Below are positions 49,189 to 57,277 of a DNA stretch of 64,000 nt, in pieces. This DNA comes from Variovorax sp. PBL-E5 (GTDB lineage Bacteria > Pseudomonadota > Gammaproteobacteria > Burkholderiales > Burkholderiaceae_C): positions 124,001-188,000 of the forward strand of contig NZ_LR594672.1 of assembly GCF_901827185.1 (NCBI RefSeq), written 5' to 3'. The position numbers and the translations under genes are program-made. Every line of letters begins with the position of its first letter. The stretch's first letter is position 1. The notes below the pieces were generated by a model. That model worked only from the letters and a program-made list of their open reading frames with translations, was not told the DNA's origin and made no database searches.

Positions 49189-49218
49189 GAAAAAGCTGAC
49201 GGCGCCCGAAGGCGCCGT
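49189..49218 (-). terminator. intrinsic terminator
   Basis: ACGGCGCC/GGCGCCGT stem, TTCG-type loop, with five T a few nt further on the minus strand. Confidence 0.7.
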
Positions 49219-49244
49219 TCTTGTTCGGGGCTACGCCCCTGGCG

Positions 49245-49649
49245 TCATGCCCACCACGCCTTGCGCTGTACGCCGATACGGTACTTGCCAGCGCCGAACA
49301 CGGCGATGACAACAGCGGTCAGGAAGAAGAAGGCCTGCAGCTCGAGCGACCAGCCGCCCGACTTGCCGAGCGCGAAGAGGTGACTCGTGTGGGCCAGTAG
49401 TACGGCGACGACCATGTTGACGGCAATCACAATCGCCGCGGGGCGGGTGAACAGACCCAGGAGCAAAAGCGCGGGAGCGAGCACTTCACCGACGAGGACG
49501 AGGTTGGCGAACGCCGCCGGCAGTCCAGCTGCCGACAGCATGCGCTCAATTCCGGCGGTGCCGTTGAGAATCTTTGCGGCACCGTGGAAGAGCATGAGGC
49601 CGCCCAGGGTTGCGCGAAGAAGAAGTTTTCCGATGTGGTCTGAGGTCAT
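49245..49649 (-). CDS. DoxX-family membrane protein
   Basis: The 134-residue protein has four transmembrane helices and the DoxX opening LLRATLGGLMLFHGAAKI, followed by VGEVLAPALLLLGLFTRPAA. DoxX proteins are membrane parts of respiratory or redox complexes; the partner here is unknown. The ATG at 49649 has AAGGA upstream, and the extension before it is not protein-like. Confidence 0.85.
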   Translation of the reverse strand: MTSDHIGKLLLRATLGGLMLFHGAAKILNGTAGIERMLSAAGLPAAFANLVLVGEVLAPALLLLGLFTRPAAIVIAVNMVVAVLLAHTSHLFALGKSGGWSLELQAFFFLTAVVIAVFGAGKYRIGVQRKAWWA

Positions 49650-49970
49650 GGGTAGTCCTTGGGACGTTTGCGGCGGGCGCCGAGATGCGTGGGCCTGGCT
49701 CGGGCGAGCAAGTCCTCCTTGTTGCATAGGCACAGGTTTTGTATGCGCGGGTCCGCCGTCCGCCTGCAGCACAGTGCACGAGCGCAACCCGGCCTGAAGC
49801 CCAGTGATGAGCAGCACGCTCGCGTATAAACCCGTGAGAGCGGTTGTGTGCAGCGCCGTGAGCGCAGGCGTGCGCACACAACTGTGATGGGGTGGGTACA
49901 GGCATCAAAGAGAAAGCGGCCTGCGGGGCTCGGGAAGGCCTCGCTGCGCCCGGTAACGCGATTTCTTAAC

Positions 49971-50022
49971 CCCCTGTTTCCGGGCCCGTTTAATCGATGA
50001 CTAACAGGCAAAGAAACAGGGG
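49971..50022. repeat. 10-bp inverted repeat with a 32-nt loop
   Basis: CCCCTGTTTC and GAAACAGGGG, perfect complements. Confidence 0.7.
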
Positions 50023-50121
50023 TAGGCGAGGTTCTTCGGGGTACAAGAGCCCCTCATTTCGGCCGAGGCCTCCGTAAGCTACTGATTTCATGGGTGAAAT
50101 CGTCGCTAGGCGTGAGTCCCT

Positions 50122-50253
50122 GGGGCGTACCAGACCTTGCTCGGTTTCGGCCTTGCGGCCGGCTAGCCTCTTCGCCTCGATGTCGCCGGACTCGCTTCGC
50201 TCCTCCGACGCCATTCGGCTCGAGCCAGCACCTTCGCAGGTCTGGTACGCCCC
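50122..50253. repeat. 15-bp perfect inverted repeat flanking about 100 bp
   Basis: GGGGCGTACCAGACC at 50122-50136 and its complement at 50239-50253, the latter being the start of the first long direct repeat. Confidence 0.75.
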
Positions 50254-50331
50254 ATCGATTTATTCTCCGAGGTCCCGAAGCTCTTCCCGTTCGTACCCCG
50301 TCCCACGGCGGCTCAGGATGGACTTTTCTGC
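50235..50331 (+). repeat. long direct repeat, copy 1
   Basis: Shares with copy 2 the blocks CGCAGGTCTGGTAC, CCGAGGTCC-GAAGCTC and a long identical core around GTCCCACGGCGGCTCAGGA. An 18-nt segment inside differs. Confidence 0.8.
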
Positions 50332-50403
50332 GCCCTGTAGGGGCGCGCGGATGGACGGCGGGAGGGTAGGCGGGGGGGCGGCAGGGAGAGGGGAAGCCCC
50401 TAG

Positions 50404-51091
50404 GCGCCGGATGTACTCACGCCTGCCTGCGCAGGTAGACCCAACTCTCGTTTCGCAGGAGGGAGCGGCCTGCCTGCTATCAACGATGAGGCTGCGTCCG
50501 GCGTAGAAAGGCTTGGGTCTTCCGGGGCGGCTTAAGCCCCGGGGCGCCGGTAAGGCGCGGCCTTCACCCGCACAGGCGGAGGTTGGTCTCACGCGGGAGC
50601 GCGGCGTTTATGTAGCCCTGCGGGCGCCGGAAGGCGTCGCCTTCTTTGCTCACAGGCATACCTTGCTGACAAAGGCTGCTGGCTTTGCTGAGGGGCTACG
50701 CGGCTTGCTGAGCTGGTGGTTTACCGGCGCAGGAAGGGTGCATGGACTGCTTCTGCGCAGGTAAGGTTTGTGAGTCATTCCGGCGCAGGTAGGCTTGAAC
50801 TGCTGGGGCGCCGGATGAAGTCACGGACTGTTTGCGGCGCAGGAAGGCCTGGGGTTTACCGGCGCAGGAAGGGTGCATGGAGTCCTCCGGCGCAGGTGAG
50901 GTTTGAGAGTACTGCCGGCGCAGGAAGGGTTTGGTGTGGGGCTCGAACGTAGCCTTGCGCCGCGCAAGCGCGGCGTGAAGTCCCTGGGGCGCAGGCAGAG
51001 TCTGGGGCGCCACGCAGGCGTGGCGGTGAGGCCTTAGGGCGCAGGGGCGGAGCGTGCGGGGGACTCGAAAAGCCTGGGCATGCTCCGCAGG
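50404..51091 (+). repeat. array of degenerate 25-29-bp units with core GCGCAGG
   Basis: The core GCGCAGG (or GCGCCGG) recurs with starts at 50404, 50429, 50453, 50544, 50570, 50624, 50727, 50755, 50783, 50808, 50837, 50862, 50890, 50918, 50989 and 51039. In the best part (50727-50918) spacings are 28, 28, 25, 29, 25, 28 and 28. Unit remainders are related but not identical. The period is not a multiple of 3, so it is not a protein repeat. Confidence 0.75.
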
Positions 51092-51181
51092 TCTGGTACA
51101 TCCCTCGGTACTGACGGCCGAGGTCCGGAAGCTCATCGCGTCCGTACCCGTCCCACGGCGGCTCAGGATGGACCTTCCTGC
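51086..51181 (+). repeat. long direct repeat, copy 2
   Basis: Second copy, 851 bp after copy 1; together they bracket the 28-bp array. Confidence 0.8.
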
Positions 51182-51660
51182 TTTCTGCTCCTTGGGGCTT
51201 CGCCCTCTGTGCGTTCTGAGCACTCTGCGCATATACGTCTGCGGGCTATTGGGGCGGCGGGTCTTGGCCTGCTATGTGTGCTCCCTTTATGGAATCAAGG
51301 AGAGGTGGAGGTCTGGCTATGGTGCGCAACGTAGGTTCGGAGTAGCGGATGAGGGGGTAGGAAGGACTGGGGCTTCCGCTGGACTTAAGCGCTGCGGATG
51401 CATGTCGGCATATACAGCTCCCCCACACCGGTGAGCTTCGCTTCCACTTGCCTGCGGCGCGATGAACTCCCTCGCGGGCAGGACTGCCGGCTCCGTTTTT
51501 GAAGGCAAGGAGGGGCTGCGCGAAGGCTTGGTCATGCTCCTGGCGGGGCTGGTGCTGCTTGTGAGGAAGGGCGGGGAGGCGGTCGGTCCGACGTTGGATT
51601 TGACGCGCGGGGGGAGTTCGAGTTGCCACCGGGAACCGCGGGGCGGCAGGCCTGCGGGGT

Positions 51661-51700
51661 GGCGCGGGGTGGCGCGGCGTGGCGCGGCGTGGCGCGGCGT
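51661..51700 (+). repeat. 10-bp GC tandem repeat
   Basis: GGCGCGGCGT three times after one GGCGCGGGGT, with degenerate units at both ends. Confidence 0.85.
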
Positions 51701-51871
51701 AGCGCGACTAGGGGAGAACAAGTTCTCTAAAGCGTAAAAGGGTGACGGTTCTTTTCGGCCCCGACCAGGGGCTTGGCTGGAACGCCTGCATGCTGGCGGG
51801 GGCACTGGGTGCTGGTAGCAAGGAGGGCCTGCCGGCGCACATACTTCATCCTGCGCAGATAGGGTTTAGGG

Positions 51872-51900
51872 TTTACGGATGGACCGCCATCTGTTATAAT
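51872..51900 (+). promoter_or_regulatory. sigma70-type promoter with consensus TATAAT
   Basis: TTTACG, 17 nt, TATAAT. The next gene on this strand starts 412 nt downstream, so the transcript has a long leader or codes for an RNA. Confidence 0.55.
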
Positions 51901-52206
51901 GCAAGAGCCGTAGGCCGTCTTTCAAGAAGTCTAAACAGATAGCCGCCAAGCCCACCGGGGCCTCACCTGACCACTTCTCGAGTCCGGGTACGCGGTCCCC
52001 GCGCGTGAGGGGTTTGGTCTCCTTCGCATGCCCTGGCCGACACCCGCCGGGCGCCTCGACTCCCCAGAACTTCCAGCCTCGCGGCAGCCGCATCTGGCCA
52101 CCCCGACGGTGTCTTCTTCCTCCTTCGGCCCGGCTCGACTCCTGGGCCTGGGGCCTTGCGCTTTCCCGCCAGCGACCCTCGGCGTCATGGAGCCGTGAGG
52201 CATAAA

Positions 52207-52212
52207 CACGCG
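52207..52212 (+). promoter_or_regulatory. CTAGAC box upstream of the tandem paralogues
   Basis: A CTAGAC box in the leader about 100 nt before the ATG at 52312; no AGGAC element. Confidence 0.25.
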
Positions 52213-52311
52213 CGCTAGACAGTCTTCGGGTTGGCCGCCACCTGGCCTGGCCACTCGTCCGGTGCAGCGCGCCTGGCGCTGCAAGCCCATCCTTCGAGGA
52301 CCTGCTGAACC

Positions 52312-52767
52312 ATGACCGCCAATCCGCCTTCCGCTCCCGACAACGCCTGGCCGACGGCCGACCCTGCCGACGCGGACTTCGCTGCGATGCTTGCTGAGTG
52401 CCATGCACTGGACCGGGACGAGCCGGATTTCGAGGCTCGGCGCGACGCTCTGACCGAACGCGTTTTCCGCCTGCTGCTTGCCCGAATGGCTGTGCACCGC
52501 GAGCTATTTCCCACGCTTTGGGCGCAGGGCTCGCCGCATTCCCGCCACATGGAATGCCTCATCTGCGCCAGCCCGCTGGAGTCGATGCCTGATGACAAGC
52601 TGGTCTTCTGGAGCATCTTCGACGGCCGGTTCGAGTGCACCATCGACGACCAGAAGCGGCCGCGCGCCTTCAAGACCGTGAGCATTCCCGAGGCCTACCT
52701 GGGCGTCGACGGCGTGCAGGTCATGCGCGCTGACGCTGCCACCTTCAACAGCGGCGCCGCGGCTTGA
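52312..52767 (+). CDS. hypothetical protein, first of a tandem paralogous pair
   Basis: The 151-residue protein shares with the next one a helix and turn (LLARMAVHRELFPTLWAQG against LLKARVALHRELFPTLWAQD), an aspartate-rich loop, GRFECTIDD and SIPEAYLGVDG. Identity over the last 90 residues is about 45 per cent by eye. Two cysteines near residues 83-86 (ECLIC) are not kept in the other copy. No known domain is recognised. Confidence 0.65.
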   Translation: MTANPPSAPDNAWPTADPADADFAAMLAECHALDRDEPDFEARRDALTERVFRLLLARMAVHRELFPTLWAQGSPHSRHMECLICASPLESMPDDKLVFWSIFDGRFECTIDDQKRPRAFKTVSIPEAYLGVDGVQVMRADAATFNSGAAA

Positions 52768-52903
52768 GCCTCCCGACTGGCCGGAGCTGGACGAGCGTCT
52801 GCAGGCCTCGAACTGGTTCCTTGCCACCTGTGAGGCCGGCCAGGCCCTGAGCGGCGAGCAGTCCCTCCGAGCAGCAAAACATCTTCTTCCTTGGACCCTG
52901 AGC

Positions 52904-53419
52904 ATGACCTCGCCCACCCACATTCTCGACGACGCCACCGCCGACGCAGGCGAGGCCTCCTCGAACTCTCGCGCTGCGGCAGCCCCGGGGCTCGAGGCTC
53001 TGCGGGCATACGCCTTCGCCGGCTTCTTCCTGCCTGAAATCAAGGCGGAGCACGAGCGCCTGAACGAGCAGGCCGCGGCCGTCATCGCACGGCGAACCGT
53101 GCTGCGGGACCGGGTTTGGGAGTTGTTGAAAGCCCGGGTCGCGCTCCACCGCGAGCTGTTCCCGACCCTTTGGGCTCAGGATTTCCCGGTGACTGAGCAC
53201 CTGGCGTACGAGTACTACGAGTGCCCGCCGGACGACTGGTCGAACGACGCGCTGGACCACTGGAGCGTGCGCGCCGGCCGGTTCGAGGCCACGATTGCCG
53301 ACAAGGACGTGGACGCCAAGTTCAAGCTCCTGAGCATCCCGGAGGTCTACATGGGACCCGACGGCGAGCGTGCGATGCGCGACGACGCCGCGCTTGTGAA
53401 TGCGCATCTGGATGCCTGA
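52904..53419 (+). CDS. hypothetical protein, second of a tandem paralogous pair
   Basis: The 171-residue protein is the paralogue of the gene at 52312 with a longer N-terminus. The same frame stays open for about 50 codons upstream of the ATG (DWPELDERLQASNWFLATCEAGQAL) and looks coding, but has no ATG, GTG or TTG start. The gap may hold the remains of a larger N-terminus or of a third copy. No known domain. Confidence 0.65.
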   Translation: MTSPTHILDDATADAGEASSNSRAAAAPGLEALRAYAFAGFFLPEIKAEHERLNEQAAAVIARRTVLRDRVWELLKARVALHRELFPTLWAQDFPVTEHLAYEYYECPPDDWSNDALDHWSVRAGRFEATIADKDVDAKFKLLSIPEVYMGPDGERAMRDDAALVNAHLDA

Positions 53420-53463
53420 CCCAACTGGTCTGCCGCAGAGTCCGCTGGTTTAAGACGGCGCTG

Positions 53464-53480
53464 CTACACGCCGCGCGAAC
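53464..53480 (+). promoter_or_regulatory. CTACAC-type promoter
   Basis: CTACAC, then GCGAACTC instead of AGGAC; the ATG at 53496 follows 26 nt after the box, with AAGGA. Confidence 0.45.
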
Positions 53481-53495
53481 TCAAAAAGGACCACG

Positions 53496-53906
53496 ATGAT
53501 TGACGCACGCACAATCGAAGAGCGAATCGCCGAGCTGGCCCACCAGGCGGGGCTGCGCTATGTCGACGCAACTATGCCAGGGGCGCGGGTGGTTCAGATG
53601 CCGGGCTTCCTCGTCCGTTTCGGCGGACTGGACGCCCCTGAGTGTGACGGCTTCAAACAGGCTCGATTCGTACGCCTGGTGGCTACGCAGTTCCGCAGGC
53701 CCTTCCGCCTGCGACGCGACCGCACCCTCGACTACCCAGCGTACGGCGCCTGCTTTGAGCCGCTGAGCGACAAGAAAATCCTGGCCGAGGTCAAGCGGTG
53801 GGCGCTCGCGACTTCCTGGAAAGACAGGCACATCCGCCGGCTCCCGCTGCCCCAGTCCGTCCGGAAAAGCTTGCTCGCAGAGCTCGAGCTGGCACTCCAG
53901 GCTTAG
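53496..53906 (+). CDS. hypothetical protein
   Basis: A 136-residue basic protein with strands (ARVVQMPGFLVRFGGL) and a helical, arginine-rich centre (LVATQFRRPFRLRRDRTLD). No domain recognised. AAGGA lies 7 nt before the ATG. Nucleic-acid binding is possible from its charge. Confidence 0.6.
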   Translation: MIDARTIEERIAELAHQAGLRYVDATMPGARVVQMPGFLVRFGGLDAPECDGFKQARFVRLVATQFRRPFRLRRDRTLDYPAYGACFEPLSDKKILAEVKRWALATSWKDRHIRRLPLPQSVRKSLLAELELALQA

Positions 53907-54131
53907 CCGTCCGAGCAACAACTCGGCATCTGGCCAAGCGCACCCGCGCGGCGCCGGTCAGGCGCCGAACTCCCTCCGCCCACATTCCCGAGCGCGCGGC
54001 CGGCCGCCCACCAGAGCGCCCGCCGCACCTGCAACGCCTTGCCTTCCCGCTCTCCCGTCCTTCACCTGGCCATTGGGCAGGCAGTCGGCTCTTGCGCTAG
54101 GGCCTAAAGCGTTTCTGGGCGCGCCGGCTTT

Positions 54132-54148
54132 CTACACCTGCTCAGGAC
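54132..54148 (+). promoter_or_regulatory. CTACAC-N6-AGGAC shared promoter
   Basis: CTACAC, 6 nt, AGGACCTCACTC, 22 nt before the ATG at 54171. Confidence 0.6.
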
Positions 54149-54170
54149 CTCACTCAACTGGACAGGACAT

Positions 54171-55455
54171 ATGAAGCACGTCGACTACAGCAAATACCCG
54201 GTGGCCGAAGCCCGCAAGCCCCGCGCGCACTTCACCGAAAAACTCATCCGCGCGTGCAAGCGGCTGGTCGAAAGTTCGGAGCGAGTGATGTCGTTTACCC
54301 CGCTTCTCCCCTCCCTTCCGGACCACGCGTACATCCGGATTTCCCGCCTCTGGGTCGTCGGCTCGTATGCCCGTGGCGCCACGACCTGCGGTGACCTGGA
54401 CCTGGTCGCCGAGTGCAAGACCCTCGACGGGATGCAACCTTTCCCCGCTGTCATCAAGAAGAACTTCTTTGGTCCCGTGCCCAGCGTCAGCCTGTATTGC
54501 GGCACGCCGCAGGACAATACGTCGGGCGTCGCGTTCGCGGATGCCGTGCTTGTTTGGGAGCAAGGCCTGGACTGGCAGGCCGCCATCAAGGCAATCCCGA
54601 AAGTCGCCAACGCCGGTCGATTCTGGCGCGAAACCGATGAGATTCCCGTGCGCTTGCAGCAAACGACCCTGGACTGGGCGATTTTGAAAGGACTGCTGGA
54701 GCTGGAGCGCGATGGCAAGCTCACCTGGAAGTTCGTCCCGCTCACGCGCGTGGAGTCGGTGTTTCGACCCATCGGAGGACGAGAAGGAGGCTGCCGAGAT
54801 GCTCTGCGAACAGAGCGAAGCCAAGCGTCAGCTGGCCCCGGCCGTTCTCGGTCTCGCTCGCCAGCTGCGGCGAGAAAAGGGAGTCGACGAGGCCCCCTGT
54901 CAGCGTTGCTTCGATGACCGCCACCTCTGTTTCGGCGGCGTGGAAGTTCATGTCGAGCGAGCCAATTTCGACCACCGAACGCTGGACAGCATCCGCAAAA
55001 CCTGCATCGTCTTCGCACCAAAACTCAGCACCCGCGGGCCCAACGGCTTCTGGGTCATCGAGCGCGGGCCGGAGCATCCGCTGACCAAGCAGTTCGCTGA
55101 AGCGAGCGCTTGGATTCAAGAAGTTGGAGGCGGCCGGTCCGTTGAGACCCTCTTCTGCTACGACGCTTTCGAGGCGTCAGGCCCGACATTGTTCGCAACG
55201 CAAGAGGCTGGACTGACGGAGGTCGCTGGATGGATACAAGACGACCCCGAGGCAGGGTATCGGCTGAGGGAGCTTCGTGGCTCGCAGGTCTTGGAAGCAA
55301 TCGCCGGCCACGACCTGGTTGAGTGCTGGGATAGCAGTGGCGCGTTTCCCCTCACCCAACGGGGTAAGGAGTACGTCCGTGCGTGCGAGGATGAGGCCTT
55401 GACCCTGGCGCAGTTCTCCGACTACGCGCACGGCAAGACGACCGAAGCAGCCTGA
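54171..55455 (+). pseudogene. nucleotidyltransferase gene with a +1 frameshift
   Basis: The first frame has a nucleotidyltransferase site VVGSYARGATTCGDLDLVAE near residues 62-81 (GS...DxD) and reads well to about codon 198. There, in a TTT run at about 54762, the reading moves to the next frame, which continues naturally with DPSEDEKEAAEMLCEQSEAKR and ends at 55455. Total length is one base more than a multiple of 3, so a single inserted T restores a 427-residue protein. The C-terminal half has CQRCFDDRHLC, a possible zinc site. Either a real lesion or a sequencing error. Confidence 0.75.
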
Positions 55456-55817
55456 GCCGGCCGCGGCGCCGGCAGGGTTGGCCGTCCGCTGAGGGGCGTT
55501 CCCTTCACCCCACCCGGCGCCGACTCCCACCGCCCTTCGACCCTGTCGGCAGTTGCTGGCGGGGTTTTCTCGTGTGGGCCGTGTCACTTCCTTCCCGCTC
55601 AGGGCTGTCACAGTCTCATCTGGCCACTTCCGGCGGCGCGCCAAGGATACGTTTTAGCTGCCCGTTGCTAATGCTGAACCGGTTCCCCGAGCCGCTCTTC
55701 CGGCATCGTGCCCGGCTTCCGCCAGCAGCTTCGGGCTCCTTGCCTCGGAGGAGGCTTGCGAATGCTGCAGTAGGGCCGGCAGAATGCTCACACTGAGATT
55801 GCACGAGGAGGCTACCC
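55456..55817. other. intergenic stretch with no supported gene
   Basis: About 360 bp of GC-rich DNA. It contains short hairpin-like runs but no T-tailed terminator, no clear promoter and no believable frame. Confidence 0.5.
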
Positions 55818-56774
55818 GTGTCGAAAATTACTCCCCGACCTAGGGGGCCAAGCCCTTTGGCCGTCGCAGCAGCACTCAGCATGGCAAGCGGAGGGTGCTT
55901 CGCAGACATCGGCAAGCACTCTGAAAGCAGTCCGGAGGTGCAGGTGTACCGTGCTCTGCAAAAGGAGTTCTTGGAGGGGCCGCAGGGCAAGGAGCTCTTT
56001 GCCCGGTTGGGCGCGACGCTTTGCCAGCCGAAGTCTGAGCGCCGGGGTGACATCTACAGGTTGGATTCCGCGAGCAGTTTTTCAACAATCACCGGTGCCG
56101 CGGCTGACGCATACCCGTGCGCTCAGCTGATTGAGGGCACACCGGTCTGCGGGCAACTGGAGGGCCCCCCGTACTTTCAGGGCCCGGCAGATTCGGTCTG
56201 GCGCTTGCCAATGCATGGCGTGGCGTACGCGACCTACGTACGAGAACTTGCGCGGCGCGCCTCAATACCTCCAGGGGAGATTGAAGCTGAGCTAGCAGAC
56301 ATCGAAGAAGGCACGCTGGCGAGCATCCAAAGAACGTTGTCGCCCTCGGCCGCCGGCCCTGATTCCATGCGCACTCGCCTCGTGAACAATCCAGCGACCA
56401 AGGAGTTGAGCCTCATGGTCAAGTGGAACGCCTATGTCCTGGCGTTGCCAGATGCGCAGCGGGCAACGACCCCCGTCCTGTTGTCGGCTCGCCCTGTATG
56501 GGGCCAGTGTTACAACTCGCCCGGGACGGAGTACTTGGTGCGGTCGGTGCCGCCCGGTGCGATGATTCGCATCATCCAGGACTTCGACTGGAGGCTGTGT
56601 GGTGCGTTGAAGCAGGACCCCTGGGGCGATAAATGTGTGGGATGGACGGTGGTCGTCGCCAAGCGCGTCCTCATCGGAACATATCGGTACGAAGCACAGT
56701 GGCAGGACGGCAAGCGTTCGCGGCAAGTCTTGAACGTGGATGGGCGAACCGGAGACACACTGGACTTGCCTTGA
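55818..56774 (+). CDS. secreted hypothetical protein
   Basis: A 318-residue protein starting with GTG behind GAGGAGG. The N-terminus is a signal-like stretch (LAVAAALSMASGGCFA, possibly a lipoprotein or cleaved at FADI). Several paired cysteines (TLCQPK, PCAQL, PVCGQL, GQCYN, RLCGA, KCVG) suggest disulphides in a periplasmic or surface protein. No domain recognised. Confidence 0.65.
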   Translation: MSKITPRPRGPSPLAVAAALSMASGGCFADIGKHSESSPEVQVYRALQKEFLEGPQGKELFARLGATLCQPKSERRGDIYRLDSASSFSTITGAAADAYPCAQLIEGTPVCGQLEGPPYFQGPADSVWRLPMHGVAYATYVRELARRASIPPGEIEAELADIEEGTLASIQRTLSPSAAGPDSMRTRLVNNPATKELSLMVKWNAYVLALPDAQRATTPVLLSARPVWGQCYNSPGTEYLVRSVPPGAMIRIIQDFDWRLCGALKQDPWGDKCVGWTVVVAKRVLIGTYRYEAQWQDGKRSRQVLNVDGRTGDTLDLP

Positions 56775-57132
56775 GGCGTCTGGCTCCGGACGCAGGGACT
56801 CGAGTAAAGCCCCTTGCGAACTGCATCGTGCGCATACCGGCACCGGCCAGACGCCCGAGGCCTGGCCGCACCTGCCTTTGAGCACTCCGCAACCTCTCCC
56901 TGGCCAATTCGCGATGTGTTCGGTCGAGATGCGCTTCAAGTGGCCGCGCATCCCCGCCACTTTCCAGGAGCGGCGCGACAACCTGGCCGTGGCTCATCGT
57001 CCAGGCACTTACCTCCGGCGCCCCTAGCAGAACGCCCTCCACCCGGAGCTGGGCACCTCGACCCGGCAACACGAGCTGGAGCGCCGTCCTGATTACTCCG
57101 GAAAAGAGCGACATGTTGACCTGTTGTTCAGC
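56775..57132. other. intergenic stretch with no supported gene
   Basis: GC-rich DNA. A short frame ending at 57027 (MRFKWPRIPATFQERRDNLAVAH) looks slightly coding but has no ribosome site or promoter. Confidence 0.4.
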
Positions 57133-57251
57133 AAAAACACGACACAGATGGCTTAACCCGGCTCCGAGAACCAAAAAACACGACACGTCGCTTGGCGCTA
57201 ATGGCCGAAAAACACGACAATAGAAACTAATTGCACACCAAAAACACGACA
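57133..57251 (+). repeat. four iterons AAAAACACGACA upstream of the Fic gene
   Basis: Perfect 12-bp copies start at 57133, 57174, 57208 and 57240, spaced 41, 34 and 32 bp, close to 4, 3 and 3 helical turns. A fifth imperfect copy overlaps the start of the coding region. Likely an operator array. Confidence 0.85.
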
Positions 57252-57277
57252 TTTCGCGCAACAAGGCTCGCTTGACC

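Larger units (their letters stand above)
49650..52311. other. 2.6-kb gene-free, repeat-rich block
   Basis: No believable gene on either strand; frames are Arg/Ser/Pro-rich and change with the repeats. The block holds an inverted repeat at 49971, a 15-bp inverted pair at 50122/50239, a direct repeat pair of about 97 bp at 50235 and 51086, an array of degenerate 25-29-bp units from 50404 to 51091, a 10-bp GC tandem at 51661 and a good promoter at 51872. A frame on the minus strand from 50214 to 49990 (ERSESGDIEAKRLAGRK) is the only one that looks partly coding. It may be a centromere, an origin, an RNA locus or junk. Confidence 0.6.

Noticed and set aside
48970..49194. Replication origin
   Set aside because: Only one DnaA box, no AT-rich stretch and no rep gene nearby.
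49990..50214. A 74-codon minus-strand gene
   Set aside because: Its first third looks coding, but it lies within the repeat block, has no ribosome site and crosses inverted repeats; left unannotated.
50404..51091. CRISPR array
   Set aside because: The repeated part is only about 7 well-conserved bases in a unit of 25-29, spacers are not separated from repeats, and no cas gene is near.
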